A DNA stretch of 64,000 nt, taken from positions 4,489,001-4,553,000 of the forward strand of contig NZ_CP013118.1 of the NCBI RefSeq assembly GCF_001443605.1, read 5' to 3'. A model generated the notes under the pieces. The model saw only the letters and a program-made list of their open reading frames with translations, did not search any database and was not told where the DNA came from. The DNA is from Salinivirga cyanobacteriivorans. Lineage in GTDB: Bacteria; Bacteroidota; Bacteroidia; Bacteroidales; Salinivirgaceae. Numbering within the stretch: the first letter of the stretch is position 1; the number at the start of each line of letters is the position of its first letter. Shown piece by piece: positions 27,923-36,531 of the stretch. The translations under genes and the position numbers were made by a program.

Positions 27923-29952
27923 TGGAAAACTACCAGGCCAGATTTAGTCACGAAGTTTTAGAACTATTGGAAGGGCTTGAAGGAACCCTGCTCCAACTGG
28001 AGAATAATCCACAGGATGCAGAATCAATTGCTGAACTCTTCAGAGTTGTGCATACCATAAAGGGTACAGCCTCAATGTTTGGGTTTGCCAATATGGGTAA
28101 ACTCACTCATGATGTTGAGGACTTGTTTCAAATTGTACGTGCAGGGGAGCTCGATGTAAATGAGCAAATTATAAAAATAAGCTTCGATACTGTGGACTTG
28201 TTGAGGTCGATGCTTAATTCAAGAGATAAACTGACAGGAGATTTACAAAAAAAGTTTGATACCATATTGCATGATGTAAAACAAATCCTTACAGAAAGCA
28301 ATAACGCTGATAAAACCGGGGAAACAATAGAAAAAGGAAAGTTGAGTTATGACCAGAGTATGTTTTATGTTCGCTATCAGCCCGATAGCGATGTACTGGA
28401 AAGAGGTGTAGATCCATTAGGTATTTTCGAAGAATTAGAAGAAGAGGGACAATTTCTGGCTTTTCTGGACTTAAACTTAATTCCAACGCCTGAAGATTTT
28501 GATGCTGAAAAAACTTTTCTTGCATGGGATATATTCTGTTCAGGTTTCGGTGATCAGGAGGTGCTGGAAGATATATTTATGTTTTTCCTTGAACATGAGT
28601 ATACAATTATTCCATTTAAAGGTGGCGAAATAAAAGAAATCGACCAATTTGATGATATTCTAAAGCGTCTCGAGCAATACAGAATAGATGAAAATGATTT
28701 GTTTGAACAGCTCGATGGTTTATGTAACGGTTGCATAAACGGATCGCAGGAAGAACCTGTCGATGCCATAAAAAAAGAAGGTTCGGATAAAACAACCGAA
28801 GAGTCGGTGCCGGAAACCCGGGAGATGATTAGGGTTGATGCCGGCAGGCTTGATGAACTGATTAACCTTGTAAGCGACCTGGTTACTTTAAACAGCCAGC
28901 TGGAATTGCGGGCAGGAGATTTGAATGATGATGTGTTGCAGAAGCAGATTTCGGAACTTAGTAAACTTTCCAAAAGTTTCCGCGACAATGCCCTGAACTT
29001 AAGGTTAATTCCGGTCGAAACACTTACCATAAAGATGCATCGGATGGTAAGAGATTTGGCTGATAACCTCGGTAAAAAGGTTGACTTTATCACTGAAGGA
29101 ACAAACACTGAACTTGATAAAAACATTATACGGAGACTGGAAGGTCCTGTGCTTCACATCATACGAAATTGCCTTGATCATGCCATAGAAATGCCCGCTG
29201 AAAGAGCTGCGCAAAACAAACCAGAGAAAGGTATCGTGCGTTTTATCGCTTTTTATTCAGGTGCCAATGTGTTCATTCAAATTCAGGACGATGGACGCGG
29301 AATTGATCCCGAAAAAGTAAAAAAGAAAGCAGTGAGTAAGGGTATGATTTCAGCGGATGAAAATATCTCCGATGAACGCGCCTATAATCTGATATTTGAA
29401 CCGGGTTTTAGTACAGCTGAAGAGGTATCAGATGTCTCCGGACGGGGTGTTGGCCTTGATAGTGTGAAAAAGCAAATCGCCGATATGCGCGGGCAGGTTG
29501 ATGTAGAATCAGAGATTAGCCTGGGTACAAGCTTCACTATTAAGTTACCTTTGACATTGTCCATTATCGATACCCTTATGACCAAAGTGGGGGAGCATAC
29601 ACTGCTTGTGCCAATGGAATATGTGGTTAAAACAATGTTTGTGGAAAATATAAATAAACCAAATATTCCATATGAAGACTCGATTATTCCCCTGATTAAT
29701 ATGAGCAAACTGATGAATGGCCAAACTGCAAAAACAAAAATGAGGGCCATTATTATAAGGCATTACAATAAACGGTATGCCATTGCAGTTGATCATATTC
29801 TTCGCGATTATCAGGCTGTGGTAAAACCATTGGGAGCTTATAATCGTCATCATCCGTTTTTTTCCGGATCGAGTATTATGGGAGACGGCAGCCTTGCCGT
29901 TATTCTTGATATTAACCGATTAATAAAGTATCAAAAGCAAAATAATTCATAA
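27922..29952 (+). CDS. cheA: CheA-type chemotaxis histidine kinase
   Basis: A 676-residue CheA. The HPt (P1) domain carries the phospho-His in VVHTIKGTASMFGF (His44). The middle region (about 145-265: GVDPLGIFEELEEEG, then TFLAWDIFCSGFGDQE) matches an extra domain found in many CheA proteins of non-flagellar systems. Next are the P3 dimer helices, the HATPase (HIIRNCLDHAIE, DDGRGID, GRGVGLDSVKKQI) and a C-terminal CheW-like P5 domain (about 545-670). All kinase motifs look intact. It is translationally coupled to cheY and followed 5 bp later by cheW. Confidence 0.95.
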   Translation: MENYQARFSHEVLELLEGLEGTLLQLENNPQDAESIAELFRVVHTIKGTASMFGFANMGKLTHDVEDLFQIVRAGELDVNEQIIKISFDTVDLLRSMLNSRDKLTGDLQKKFDTILHDVKQILTESNNADKTGETIEKGKLSYDQSMFYVRYQPDSDVLERGVDPLGIFEELEEEGQFLAFLDLNLIPTPEDFDAEKTFLAWDIFCSGFGDQEVLEDIFMFFLEHEYTIIPFKGGEIKEIDQFDDILKRLEQYRIDENDLFEQLDGLCNGCINGSQEEPVDAIKKEGSDKTTEESVPETREMIRVDAGRLDELINLVSDLVTLNSQLELRAGDLNDDVLQKQISELSKLSKSFRDNALNLRLIPVETLTIKMHRMVRDLADNLGKKVDFITEGTNTELDKNIIRRLEGPVLHIIRNCLDHAIEMPAERAAQNKPEKGIVRFIAFYSGANVFIQIQDDGRGIDPEKVKKKAVSKGMISADENISDERAYNLIFEPGFSTAEEVSDVSGRGVGLDSVKKQIADMRGQVDVESEISLGTSFTIKLPLTLSIIDTLMTKVGEHTLLVPMEYVVKTMFVENINKPNIPYEDSIIPLINMSKLMNGQTAKTKMRAIIIRHYNKRYAIAVDHILRDYQAVVKPLGAYNRHHPFFSGSSIMGDGSLAVILDINRLIKYQKQNNS

Positions 29953-29957
29953 TTCTT

Positions 29958-30449
29958 ATGGAAGAAAATTCAGCATACAGATCAATACTTCATTTTCAGC
30001 TAGGCGCTGAGACACTCGGAGTAGGAGTGTCCAATGTGTTGGAAGTGTTGCGCAACAATGGTTTAACTCCCATACCACGATCGGCCGATTTTGTCAGAGG
30101 AATTGTACAATTCCGTGGTGAAATTATTACAGTAATTGACTTTTCTGAAAAATTGAACCTGCATGAAAATGAACCTACTAGTGGAAAAGTAATAATTGTA
30201 TTTCAGATCAAGACCAACGAACACAGTTTTAAAGTGGGTGTTTTGGCTGATGATGTGAAAGCTGTAGAGGAATTGCATGAGTCTGATATCAAAACAGTCG
30301 ATGAAATTACGCATTATTATAATCCGGAGTATTTGGAAGGTGTAGTGAAATTAAAGGAGGAATTTGTCATTGTGCTAGATGTAAATAAGATATTTTCCGA
30401 TAAAGATATAGAACTAATAAAAACAACAGCAAAAAACGATAAAAAATAA
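29958..30449 (+). CDS. cheW: CheW coupling protein
   Basis: A 163-residue single CheW domain. It starts with [20 protein letters not shown], contains [16 protein letters not shown] and ends in the [16 protein letters not shown] strand typical of the fold. It would tether CheA to the receptor encoded 4 bp downstream. Its placement between cheA and mcp supports a dedicated array. Confidence 0.93.
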   Translation: MEENSAYRSILHFQLGAETLGVGVSNVLEVLRNNGLTPIPRSADFVRGIVQFRGEIITVIDFSEKLNLHENEPTSGKVIIVFQIKTNEHSFKVGVLADDVKAVEELHESDIKTVDEITHYYNPEYLEGVVKLKEEFVIVLDVNKIFSDKDIELIKTTAKNDKK

Positions 30450-30453
30450 TATT

Positions 30454-31893
30454 ATGAGTGATTTAATGGTTTTAGGCTTAACTTCTTTGGGCGGTATCCT
30501 GGTAATGGGATCCGTGCTGTTCATAATTTTCAGGAAATCAATATCCTTTGTAGTGGGGTTATTGGTTTTGTTATCGTCACTCGGCACGCTTGTTCTGGCA
30601 AGTGTCGAATTAAGTGAAAATGTATTTGTAGACAAATTGCTCGGAATACTAATTCTGGTTACAATTATGTCTGCCCTGCTCATAGCTTTTGATCGCAATG
30701 TAGGAAGGCACCTAAGGATGCTCACGCATAAGATTAACCAGATTTCTCACGGTGACCTGTCTATCAATTTTGATCAGGATTTAACGAAAAAAAATAATGA
30801 AATTGGTGAAATTGTAACTTCAATGTCCAGGATGATTGAAGCGCTTCGGGAGAGTGCAGAGGTTGCCCAAAATGTAGCAGAAGGTCAGCTATATGTTGAA
30901 ATTAAGGAAGATAAAAAAGGTGACCTTGATAATGCCATTCGTAACATGACAGAGAACCTCAAACGTATTGCTGTTGAGATAAAATCTGCTGCAGCACAGG
31001 TGGAGCAGGGTAGCCAGCAGGTGAGCGAGTCTGCCCAGAGTATTTCTTCCGGTGCAAGCGAGCAGGCTGCATCTTCGGAGGAAGTTGCAACTTCAATGGA
31101 GGAGATGTCCACAAATATCCAGCAAAATACCGAGCACGCTATGCAAGCCGAAAGCGTGGCTGAAACAGTTGCTAAAGATATTGAGAGTGTGAGCGCTTCA
31201 TTTACAGAGAGTTCTAAGGCAATGCAACAAATAAAGGAGAAAATAGAAAATATTAAGGATATAGCTGAGCGTACAGACCTGCTTGCTATTAATGCAGCAA
31301 TTGAGGCAGCCAGGGCAGGGGAGTACGGAAAAGGATTTGCCGTTGTGGCCGGCGAAATTCGGGAGCTTGCCGAAAATAGTCAAAAAACTTCTGAGTTGAT
31401 ATCTGATGTGGCTTTGAAGAGCTTGAATCAGTTCAGCGATTCTGAAGAGAAACTTTACAAAGTAATACCTGAAATTACCAAGACAGCTACGCTTGTGAAA
31501 GAAATTTCTGCTGCAAGCGGCGAACAGAATAGCGGCGTTTCTGAAATAAACCAGGCTTTACAACAATTATCATCAGTTACACAAAGTAATTCAGCTCTTG
31601 CTGAACAAATGGCATCGAGCTCTGAAGAACTCTCTTCTCAGAGTGTTAGCCTGAATGATGCGATAGGTTTCCTTAAAACTACCCGTGAAGAGTACGATTT
31701 ATCGCAAAGAGCAGAATTGCAAAAAGAATTTGAGCGATTGAAAAAAGTGCTGACAAACGAAGATCAAAAACCAAGAAAAGCACAAAAATCAAAATTTCAT
31801 ACTGACCAATCCACCGGTTCGCAGCAGAACCACAATGGAGGTGTAAATATAAACCTTGATGATGATGAGTTTGAAGGTTATGATAAATCATAA
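30454..31893 (+). CDS. Methyl-accepting chemotaxis-like receptor without a sensor domain
   Basis: A 479-residue receptor with three predicted transmembrane helices packed into the first 80 residues (about 5-27, 31-51 and 61-80). No periplasmic ligand domain is present. A HAMP segment (about 80-135) follows, then the long MA coiled-coil signalling domain whose hairpin tip reads [38 protein letters not shown]. An acidic, Gln-rich tail ends the protein. It may sense a membrane or cytoplasmic cue. No cheR or cheB is nearby, so adaptation genes must be elsewhere or absent. Last gene of the operon, followed by a terminator. Confidence 0.92.
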   Translation: MSDLMVLGLTSLGGILVMGSVLFIIFRKSISFVVGLLVLLSSLGTLVLASVELSENVFVDKLLGILILVTIMSALLIAFDRNVGRHLRMLTHKINQISHGDLSINFDQDLTKKNNEIGEIVTSMSRMIEALRESAEVAQNVAEGQLYVEIKEDKKGDLDNAIRNMTENLKRIAVEIKSAAAQVEQGSQQVSESAQSISSGASEQAASSEEVATSMEEMSTNIQQNTEHAMQAESVAETVAKDIESVSASFTESSKAMQQIKEKIENIKDIAERTDLLAINAAIEAARAGEYGKGFAVVAGEIRELAENSQKTSELISDVALKSLNQFSDSEEKLYKVIPEITKTATLVKEISAASGEQNSGVSEINQALQQLSSVTQSNSALAEQMASSSEELSSQSVSLNDAIGFLKTTREEYDLSQRAELQKEFERLKKVLTNEDQKPRKAQKSKFHTDQSTGSQQNHNGGVNINLDDDEFEGYDKS

Positions 31894-31900
31894 TTTGAAT

Positions 31901-31945
31901 AAAAAAGCCGCTCTGAATATCTTTTTTTTTTGGGGCGGCTTTTTA
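31901..31945. terminator. Bidirectional terminator between the che operon and the convergent gene
   Basis: AAAAAGCCGC (31902-31911) and GCGGCTTTTT (31935-31944) form a stem around a T-rich loop. The A-run on one side and T-run on the other let it serve both the che operon (rightward) and the gene at 31963-32427 (leftward). Confidence 0.8.
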
Positions 31946-31962
31946 GGACTGGTCAGGTCAAA

Positions 31963-32427
31963 TTAATCAAACCATTCCTTGATCATTTTCAGAGTCTTGC
32001 GGGCTTGTATCTGAAATGGTATGATAACCCATAAATATGCTCCCAAAACTATCCATAAGCCAATTTTTACTACCTGATCGTATTGTTGGTTCTCCCAAAA
32101 GTTGATCATCAATAGCGCTATGGTAATTATAATTAATGGAATAATAACTCTTAAATGTGGGTTTGTCATGGTCAGGGTTATACGGCTTTTATCGTTGTTT
32201 TCTGAAATAAAACCACGAATGTGGACTGGCGAGATATTCCAATATGGCACCACGGGTCTTACGGCAAAATGGTCTTCTTTGACTTTTCCCCATAAAGCAC
32301 TATTAAAAGTTTTCCCCCAGTAAAATGCCGGGCTCTTACCTTCTGTATGTTTTGCAAGCAATTCATTTGCTTCCTTTTTAGTCAGCTTAGTATCTATTTG
32401 TGTGTGAATTAATGGCCAGAATTTCAT
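31963..32427 (-). CDS. Hypothetical two-helix membrane protein
   Basis: I start it at MKFWPLIHTQIDTK (32425-32427), giving 154 residues. An ATG at 32496 would add 23 residues with no family support. The first 95 residues are soluble (LTKKEANELLAKHTEG, then PVVPYWNISPVHIRGFI). Two transmembrane helices follow (VIIPLIIITIALLMINF and VVKIGLWIVLGAYLWVIIPF) and then a short basic tail (QARKTLKMIKEWFD). I do not recognise the family. It is a lone gene convergent with the che operon. Confidence 0.65.
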   Translation of the reverse strand: MKFWPLIHTQIDTKLTKKEANELLAKHTEGKSPAFYWGKTFNSALWGKVKEDHFAVRPVVPYWNISPVHIRGFISENNDKSRITLTMTNPHLRVIIPLIIITIALLMINFWENQQYDQVVKIGLWIVLGAYLWVIIPFQIQARKTLKMIKEWFD

Positions 32428-32498
32428 AAGAACTCCCTTTTCTATTACTAACAGGTAATAAATGCTGTGGTTTAACAAATCATGCATTTTTTCCACAT

Positions 32499-32615
32499 TT
32501 ATTCGCTTAAAACCGATATTGCAACGCTACCCCACAAGTCTTTTAAACCGACCATTGGGTAATCAGAAAAAGCACTATCTACGCTTTCACTTACCTTGTC
32601 ATTTATGGCGTAGGT
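32499..32615 (-). other. Short open frame without a start, possible gene remnant
   Basis: Reading leftward, a 38-codon frame gives YAINDKVSESVDSAFSDYPM followed by VGLKDLWGSVAISVLSE and a TAA. The composition looks protein-like, but there is no start codon near its beginning and a TGA precedes it. It could be the decayed tail of a gene or chance. It partly overlaps repeat copy B. Confidence 0.25.
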
Positions 32616-32729
32616 TCAAACACACTTTAACACTCGTAAGGCTTCAGCCGGGAAACTATTGTGAGTTTTTATAAAAAAAATAGTTTCCTGATTTGTCTTT
32701 GCTAACCAAAGCTTTCAATCGTTTGCATA
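32603..32729 (+). repeat. Diverged intergenic repeat, copy B (upstream of the aldolase gene)
   Basis: Partner of 14713-14837. It has the shared start TTATGGC, the block TTCAGCCGGGAAACTA (32643-32658) and the identical CAATCGTTTGCATA (32716-32729). Copy B also has a perfect 10-bp inverted repeat, GGAAACTATT (32651-32660) and AATAGTTTCC (32679-32688), that copy A lacks. It ends about 90 bp before the aldolase start. Confidence 0.5.
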
Positions 32730-32817
32730 TTTTTAGATGCAGGAAATCATACATATAGAACTAAATGTTCTAGGAATTGATTAATTTTACGTGCTTTAAA
32801 ACTTTAAAATAGCAATT

Positions 32818-33894
32818 ATGACGAAAATATTTGATTCAGTGAAGCCAGGTGTGCTTTTTGGAAAAGATGTAACCCGTGTGTTGGAGATAGCCAAAAAAGA
32901 AAAATTTGCCATTCCTGCTGTAAATGTGGTAGGAACGAACTCTATTAATGCAGTACTGGAATCTGCTAAAACAGTAAATTCGCCAGTAATTATTCAGTTT
33001 TCAAATGGTGGAGCTTCGTTTTATGCAGGAAAAGGAATTGATTTGCCCGGGCAGGAAGCTGCTGTGGCAGGGGCTATTGCCGGTGCTTTACACGTGAATC
33101 ATATGGCAGAATTATACGGAGTACCTGTAATTTTGCATACCGATCATGCTGCAAAAAAGTTGCTGCCATGGATTGATGGTTTGTTGGATGCATCTGAAGC
33201 ACAATTCGAAGCAACCGGAAAGCCACTTTTCTCCTCGCACATGATCGACCTCTCTGAAGAAACATTAGAGGAGAACATCGAAATATGTGGAAAATATTTA
33301 GAGCGTATGGATAAAATGGGTATGACGCTGGAAATTGAACTTGGAGTTACAGGTGGAGAAGAAGATGGCGTTGATAACTCAGATGTTGATGCTTCAGCTT
33401 TGTATACGCAGCCTGAAGAAGTGTATTATGCCTGGAAAGAGTTAAGTAAAATATCGCCTAATTTTACCATAGCCGCATCGTTTGGTAATGTGCATGGCGT
33501 ATATAAACCCGGAAATGTAAAGCTAACACCCAAGATTCTCGATAATTCACAGAAATATATACAAGATAAAGAGGGAACCGTTGCCAGGCCTGTGAATTTT
33601 GTTTTTCATGGAGGTTCAGGCTCATCACTGGAAGAGATACGTGAAGCCATTGATTATGGTGTAATTAAAATGAATATCGATACCGATACGCAGTGGGCTG
33701 CATGGAATGGTGTTCGCGAATATGAAGCAAAAAACCATGATTACCTCCAGTCTCAAATCGGAAATCCTGATGGAGCGGATAATCCAAATAAAAAATATTA
33801 CGATCCCAGAAAATGGTTACGTGAGCTTGAAAAATCAATGGTTGAAAGACTTAAACAAGCTTTCGATAATTTAAATTGTATAGATAGAAATTAA
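32818..33894 (+). CDS. fbaA: Class II fructose-bisphosphate aldolase
   Basis: A 358-residue zinc aldolase of the class IIA (E. coli FbaA) type. It interconverts fructose 1,6-bisphosphate with glyceraldehyde 3-phosphate and dihydroxyacetone phosphate. Visible motifs are VILHTDHAAKKLLPW (catalytic Asp and zinc His), LEIELGVTGGEEDGVDN, the zinc His in FGNVHGVYKPGNVKL, NFVFHGGSGSS, and IKMNIDTDTQWA for phosphate binding. Length and ends match the family. It has its own terminator. The upstream region carries repeat copy B with a candidate operator. Confidence 0.97.
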   Translation: MTKIFDSVKPGVLFGKDVTRVLEIAKKEKFAIPAVNVVGTNSINAVLESAKTVNSPVIIQFSNGGASFYAGKGIDLPGQEAAVAGAIAGALHVNHMAELYGVPVILHTDHAAKKLLPWIDGLLDASEAQFEATGKPLFSSHMIDLSEETLEENIEICGKYLERMDKMGMTLEIELGVTGGEEDGVDNSDVDASALYTQPEEVYYAWKELSKISPNFTIAASFGNVHGVYKPGNVKLTPKILDNSQKYIQDKEGTVARPVNFVFHGGSGSSLEEIREAIDYGVIKMNIDTDTQWAAWNGVREYEAKNHDYLQSQIGNPDGADNPNKKYYDPRKWLRELEKSMVERLKQAFDNLNCIDRN

Positions 33895-33911
33895 GAATAA
33901 TTTAAAACAAG

Positions 33912-33947
33912 AAAGGCTGTTTGAAGTGCTCAAACAGCCTTTTTTTT
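33912..33947 (+). terminator. Aldolase terminator (copy in T1)
   Basis: An 11-bp perfect stem, AGGCTGTTTGA and TCAAACAGCCT, with a 5-nt loop and eight T. It lies 20 nt after the aldolase stop. The same hairpin recurs in T2 and T3. Confidence 0.9.
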
Positions 33948-33995
33948 GTGCATTTTATTTTTTACTGGTTACCTAATATCAACGGCATTCCATCT

Positions 33996-34739
33996 CCTGT
34001 TTTGTGCATTGGTACACCCACATTTAATTTCTATAAAAGCTATTTTTCTATTTGGTCATAAACCTACTTTTTTTGCTACAGGTCAAAAAAAGTAGGCAAA
34101 AAAAACCCGCCGCTTACAGAAAAATGCTAAAAACCTTGTCATTATGGCTAAAGTTTACGAACTCACACCGATTTTTTTTTTTGAAAAATCGGTGCTCAAA
34201 CAGCGCAAACTTTGACGCCATAATAACAAGGTTTTCTTAACGCATTTTTCTTCATGCGGCTAGCTGGCAAACTTTTTACTGCTGATCAGCGACCAGACCC
34301 AAGACAGATTGGCCAGACCAAATTACTCGTAAACTTCCCGTTTTTCACGGGACAGGCTGTGAGGACTAAAGCCATTGGCGGGCTAGCGTTAGAGTAAATC
34401 CCGATATAGAAAATCTTAGCAACTGCCTCAGCAGTTGCGCTATATTTTTATAATCGGGGTTCAATTGATATAAATGACATAAAAGAGGCTTGTCCAGCTT
34501 TTATGTGTAATTTAGTTAATTGAAAAGAGCGGGAGGAAGCGTAATTTGATCTTGAATTTTTGCGCCATCCTTCGGTCGCCGAAGGCTTGCCGCAGGTAAA
34601 ACGCTAAAGCTAAGGCGGCATGCGATTGCAACTTTTTTTCACTTCGACAAGCTCAGTGCATCGCAAGAAAAAAAGTTTAGTAAGAAAAGGTAAAACCCTC
34701 TAATAGATCTCAAGTGGGTCATGCATTGCACAAAACGGG
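33996..34739. mobile_element. Element X, copy 1: non-coding repeat with terminal inverted repeats
   Basis: The ends form an imperfect inverted repeat. The left end (33994-34021, CTCCTGTTTTGTGCATTGG...) and the reverse complement of the right end (34714-34741, CTCCCGTTTTGTGCAATGC...) match at about 22 of 28 positions. Inside are a 13-bp hairpin (34063-34096), a long foldback (34109-34260), a two-tier hairpin (34400-34458), a CCTTCGG/CCGAAGG hairpin (34569-34585) and an 11-bp outer stem (34630-34677) enclosing CACTTCGACAAGCTCAGTG. No reading frame is preserved between the two copies. It behaves like a MITE-sized non-autonomous element or a structured-RNA locus. Confidence 0.65.
34109..34260. 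repeat. Long foldback inside element X, copy 1
   Basis: Nested complementary arms occur in order: GCCGC, GAAAAATGC, AAACCTTGTCATTATGGC, AAAGTTT and CACCGATTTTT. They are answered by AAAAATCGGTG, AAACTTTG, GCCATAATAACAAGGTTT, GCATTTTTC and GCGGC. The arms pair almost throughout with small internal loops, giving a rod about 150 nt long. The matching region is repeated in copy 2 with a one-base shorter T run. Confidence 0.8.
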
Positions 34740-34765
34740 AGAAAATAGGAATAGTTTAAAACAAG

Positions 34766-34800
34766 AAAGGCTGTTTGAAGTGCTCAAACAGCCTTTTTTT
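34766..34800 (+). terminator. Duplicated terminator in T2
   Basis: Same 11-bp stem (AGGCTGTTTGA / TCAAACAGCCT) as the aldolase terminator, with seven T. It lies between the two X copies and would stop any rightward transcript of X copy 1. Confidence 0.8.
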
Positions 34801-34848
34801 GTGCATTTTATTTTTTACTGGTTACCTAATATCAACGGCATTCCATCT

Positions 34849-35591
34849 CCTGTTTTGTGCATTGGTACACCCACATTTAATTTCTATAAAAGCTATTTTT
34901 CTATTTGGTCATAAACCTACTTTTTTTGCTACAGGTCAAAAAAAGTAGGCAAAAAAAACCCGCCGCTTACAGAAAAATGCTAAAAACCTTGTCATTATGG
35001 CTAAAGTTTACGAACTCACACCGATTTTTTTTTTGAAAAATCGGTGCTCAAACAGCGCAAACTTTGACGCCATAATAACAAGGTTTTCTTAACGCATTTT
35101 TCTTCATGCGGCTAGCTGGCAAACTTTTTACTGCTGATCAGCGACCAGACCCAAGACAGATTGGCCAGACCAAATTACTCGTAAACTTCCCGTTTTTCAC
35201 GGGACAGGCTGTGAGGACTAAAGCCATTGGCGGGCTAGCGTTAGAGTAAATCCCGATATAGAAAATCTTAGCAACTGCCTCAGCAGTTGCGCTATATTTT
35301 TATAATCGGGGTTCAATTGATATAAATGACATAAAAGAGGCTTGTCCAGCTTTTATGTGTAATTTAGTTAATTGAAAAGAGCGGGAGGAAGCGTAATTTG
35401 ATCTTGAATTTTTGCGCCATCCTTCGGTCGCCGAAGGCTTGCCGCAGGTAAAACGCTAAAGCTAAGGCGGCATGCGATTGCAACTTTTTTTCACTTCGAC
35501 AAGCTCAGTGCATCGCAAGAAAAAAAGTTTAGTAAGAAAAGGTAAAACCCTCTAATAGATCTCAAGTGGGTCATGCATTGCACAAAACGGG
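34849..35591. mobile_element. Element X, copy 2
   Basis: Near-identical to copy 1, with one fewer T in the loop of the foldback. Terminal inverted repeats are at 34847-34874 and 35566-35593. It is flanked by T2 and T3, and its right boundary abuts the repeat that includes the native prohibitin 3' end. Confidence 0.65.
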
Positions 35592-35617
35592 AGAAAATAG
35601 GAATAGTTTAAAACAAG

Positions 35618-35652
35618 AAAGGCTGTTTGAAGTGCTCAAACAGCCTTTTTTT
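35618..35652. terminator. Terminator copy in T3, beyond the prohibitin gene
   Basis: Third copy of the AGGCTGTTTGA / TCAAACAGCCT hairpin. It lies just past the stop of the leftward prohibitin gene. It has T on the right and only a short A-run on the left, so it suits rightward transcripts best but may also act on prohibitin mRNA. Confidence 0.6.
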
Positions 35653-35666
35653 GTGCATTTTATTTT

Positions 35667-36482
35667 TTACTGGTTACCTAATATCAACGGCATACCATCT
35701 TCACCACTACCAATTACAATTACCTTGCTATTTGGTGATTCAGATAATTTAACTGTAGCCTCTATTCCACGCATACGGAGCAGACTTTTGGTCAAACTCG
35801 CGTTAATAATTTTGTTTGCCCGCGACTCTCCTTCGGCTTCAATACGTTTCCTTTCTGCCTCACTCTTTTCTTTTTCAAGCTTAAACTGATATGCTAAGGC
35901 TTCCTGCTCTTGTTTGAGTTTGTTCTCAATAGCCATCTTAATATCTTTTGGCAGTTGAATGGAACGAATTAAGAGGGCTCGCATATCTATGAAGTTGTTA
36001 GCTAGTTTTTTGCCTGCTTCATCAATAATCGATTGCTCTACTTCAGAACGTTTTGTGGAGTAAATTTCTTCTGCAGTGTAACGTCCTGCTACCTGTCGGA
36101 CTGTACTCCTTATTTCTGGAATAATGAGTTGGTTAATGTAATCCTGCCCAAACTGGCGATGTAAGAAAGGAATTTGTCTGTAAATAGGATTGAAACGTAC
36201 TGAAATATCTATATTCACAGAAAGGCCGTTTTTGTCAAGCACATCCATAGGTTCCTCAGACTTTTGTTCCTTTACATTGTAAGTAATAAAGTCGTTCCAT
36301 GGTGCAACAATATGAAAACCCGGTATGTAAACTTCTGCTGTATCGAGTCCGCCTCCGAACTGGCGGAAAATGATGGCACGTTCACCAGGATTTACTTTGT
36401 AAAACATACTGCTCCCGAAGAAAACTATCAGTATAAAAACACCGATAATTGCAATAATAAGTTGTTGAAGTCCTTTTTTCAT
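35667..36482 (-). CDS. Prohibitin/SPFH-domain membrane protein
   Basis: A 271-residue SPFH protein. One N-terminal transmembrane helix (about 7-28) is followed by the SPFH/band-7 domain (KVNPGERAIIFRQFGGGLD; IPGFHIVAPWNDFITYNVKEQ; ISVRFNPIY; RYTAEEIYSTKRSEVE). A helical coiled-coil region (about 185-235, KLKQEQEALAYQFKLEKEKSEAERKR) and a short tail GEDGMPLILGNQ come last. Such proteins form ring-like membrane scaffolds that modulate proteases or lipid domains. The gene follows a universal stress gene by 49 bp in the same direction. Its last codons occur twice more as orphan copies in the adjacent array. Confidence 0.93.
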   Translation of the reverse strand: MKKGLQQLIIAIIGVFILIVFFGSSMFYKVNPGERAIIFRQFGGGLDTAEVYIPGFHIVAPWNDFITYNVKEQKSEEPMDVLDKNGLSVNIDISVRFNPIYRQIPFLHRQFGQDYINQLIIPEIRSTVRQVAGRYTAEEIYSTKRSEVEQSIIDEAGKKLANNFIDMRALLIRSIQLPKDIKMAIENKLKQEQEALAYQFKLEKEKSEAERKRIEAEGESRANKIINASLTKSLLRMRGIEATVKLSESPNSKVIVIGSGEDGMPLILGNQ

Positions 36483-36531
36483 AGTTTAAAGTTTTAATAA
36501 TTGATTGATTAGTCTAATTTAAATTTGCATG

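Larger units (their letters stand above)
33886..35700. repeat. Tandem array of a structured intergenic repeat (T-X-T-X-T)
   Basis: A direct repeat T of 109-110 bp occurs three times (33886-33995, 34740-34848, 35592-35700) and separates two near-identical copies of element X (about 744 bp). The period is 854 bp for unit 1 and 852 bp for unit 2. The units differ by two homopolymer lengths plus a few substitutions at the start of T1. T holds the aldolase terminator and the last codons of the prohibitin gene in antisense. The third T is the native prohibitin end and the first overlaps the aldolase stop. The 1.77 kb between the two genes has no convincing protein-coding gene. Confidence 0.9.

Noticed and set aside
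28554-29126. 190-codon frame opposite cheA
   Set aside because: Ser-rich shadow of the cheA dimerisation and kinase region; no domain or start context.
34052-34240. A 62-codon frame in element X copy 1 and 66/107-codon frames at 34714 and 35566
   Set aside because: The 62-codon frame depends on the length of a T run that differs by one base in copy 2, so it is not preserved. The other two run across the X/T junction, differ after the shared start, and are antisense to the prohibitin end.
33886-35700. Reading the repeated units as a CRISPR array
   Set aside because: There are only two units of about 850 bp with identical content, no short regular repeats with unique spacers, and no cas genes.
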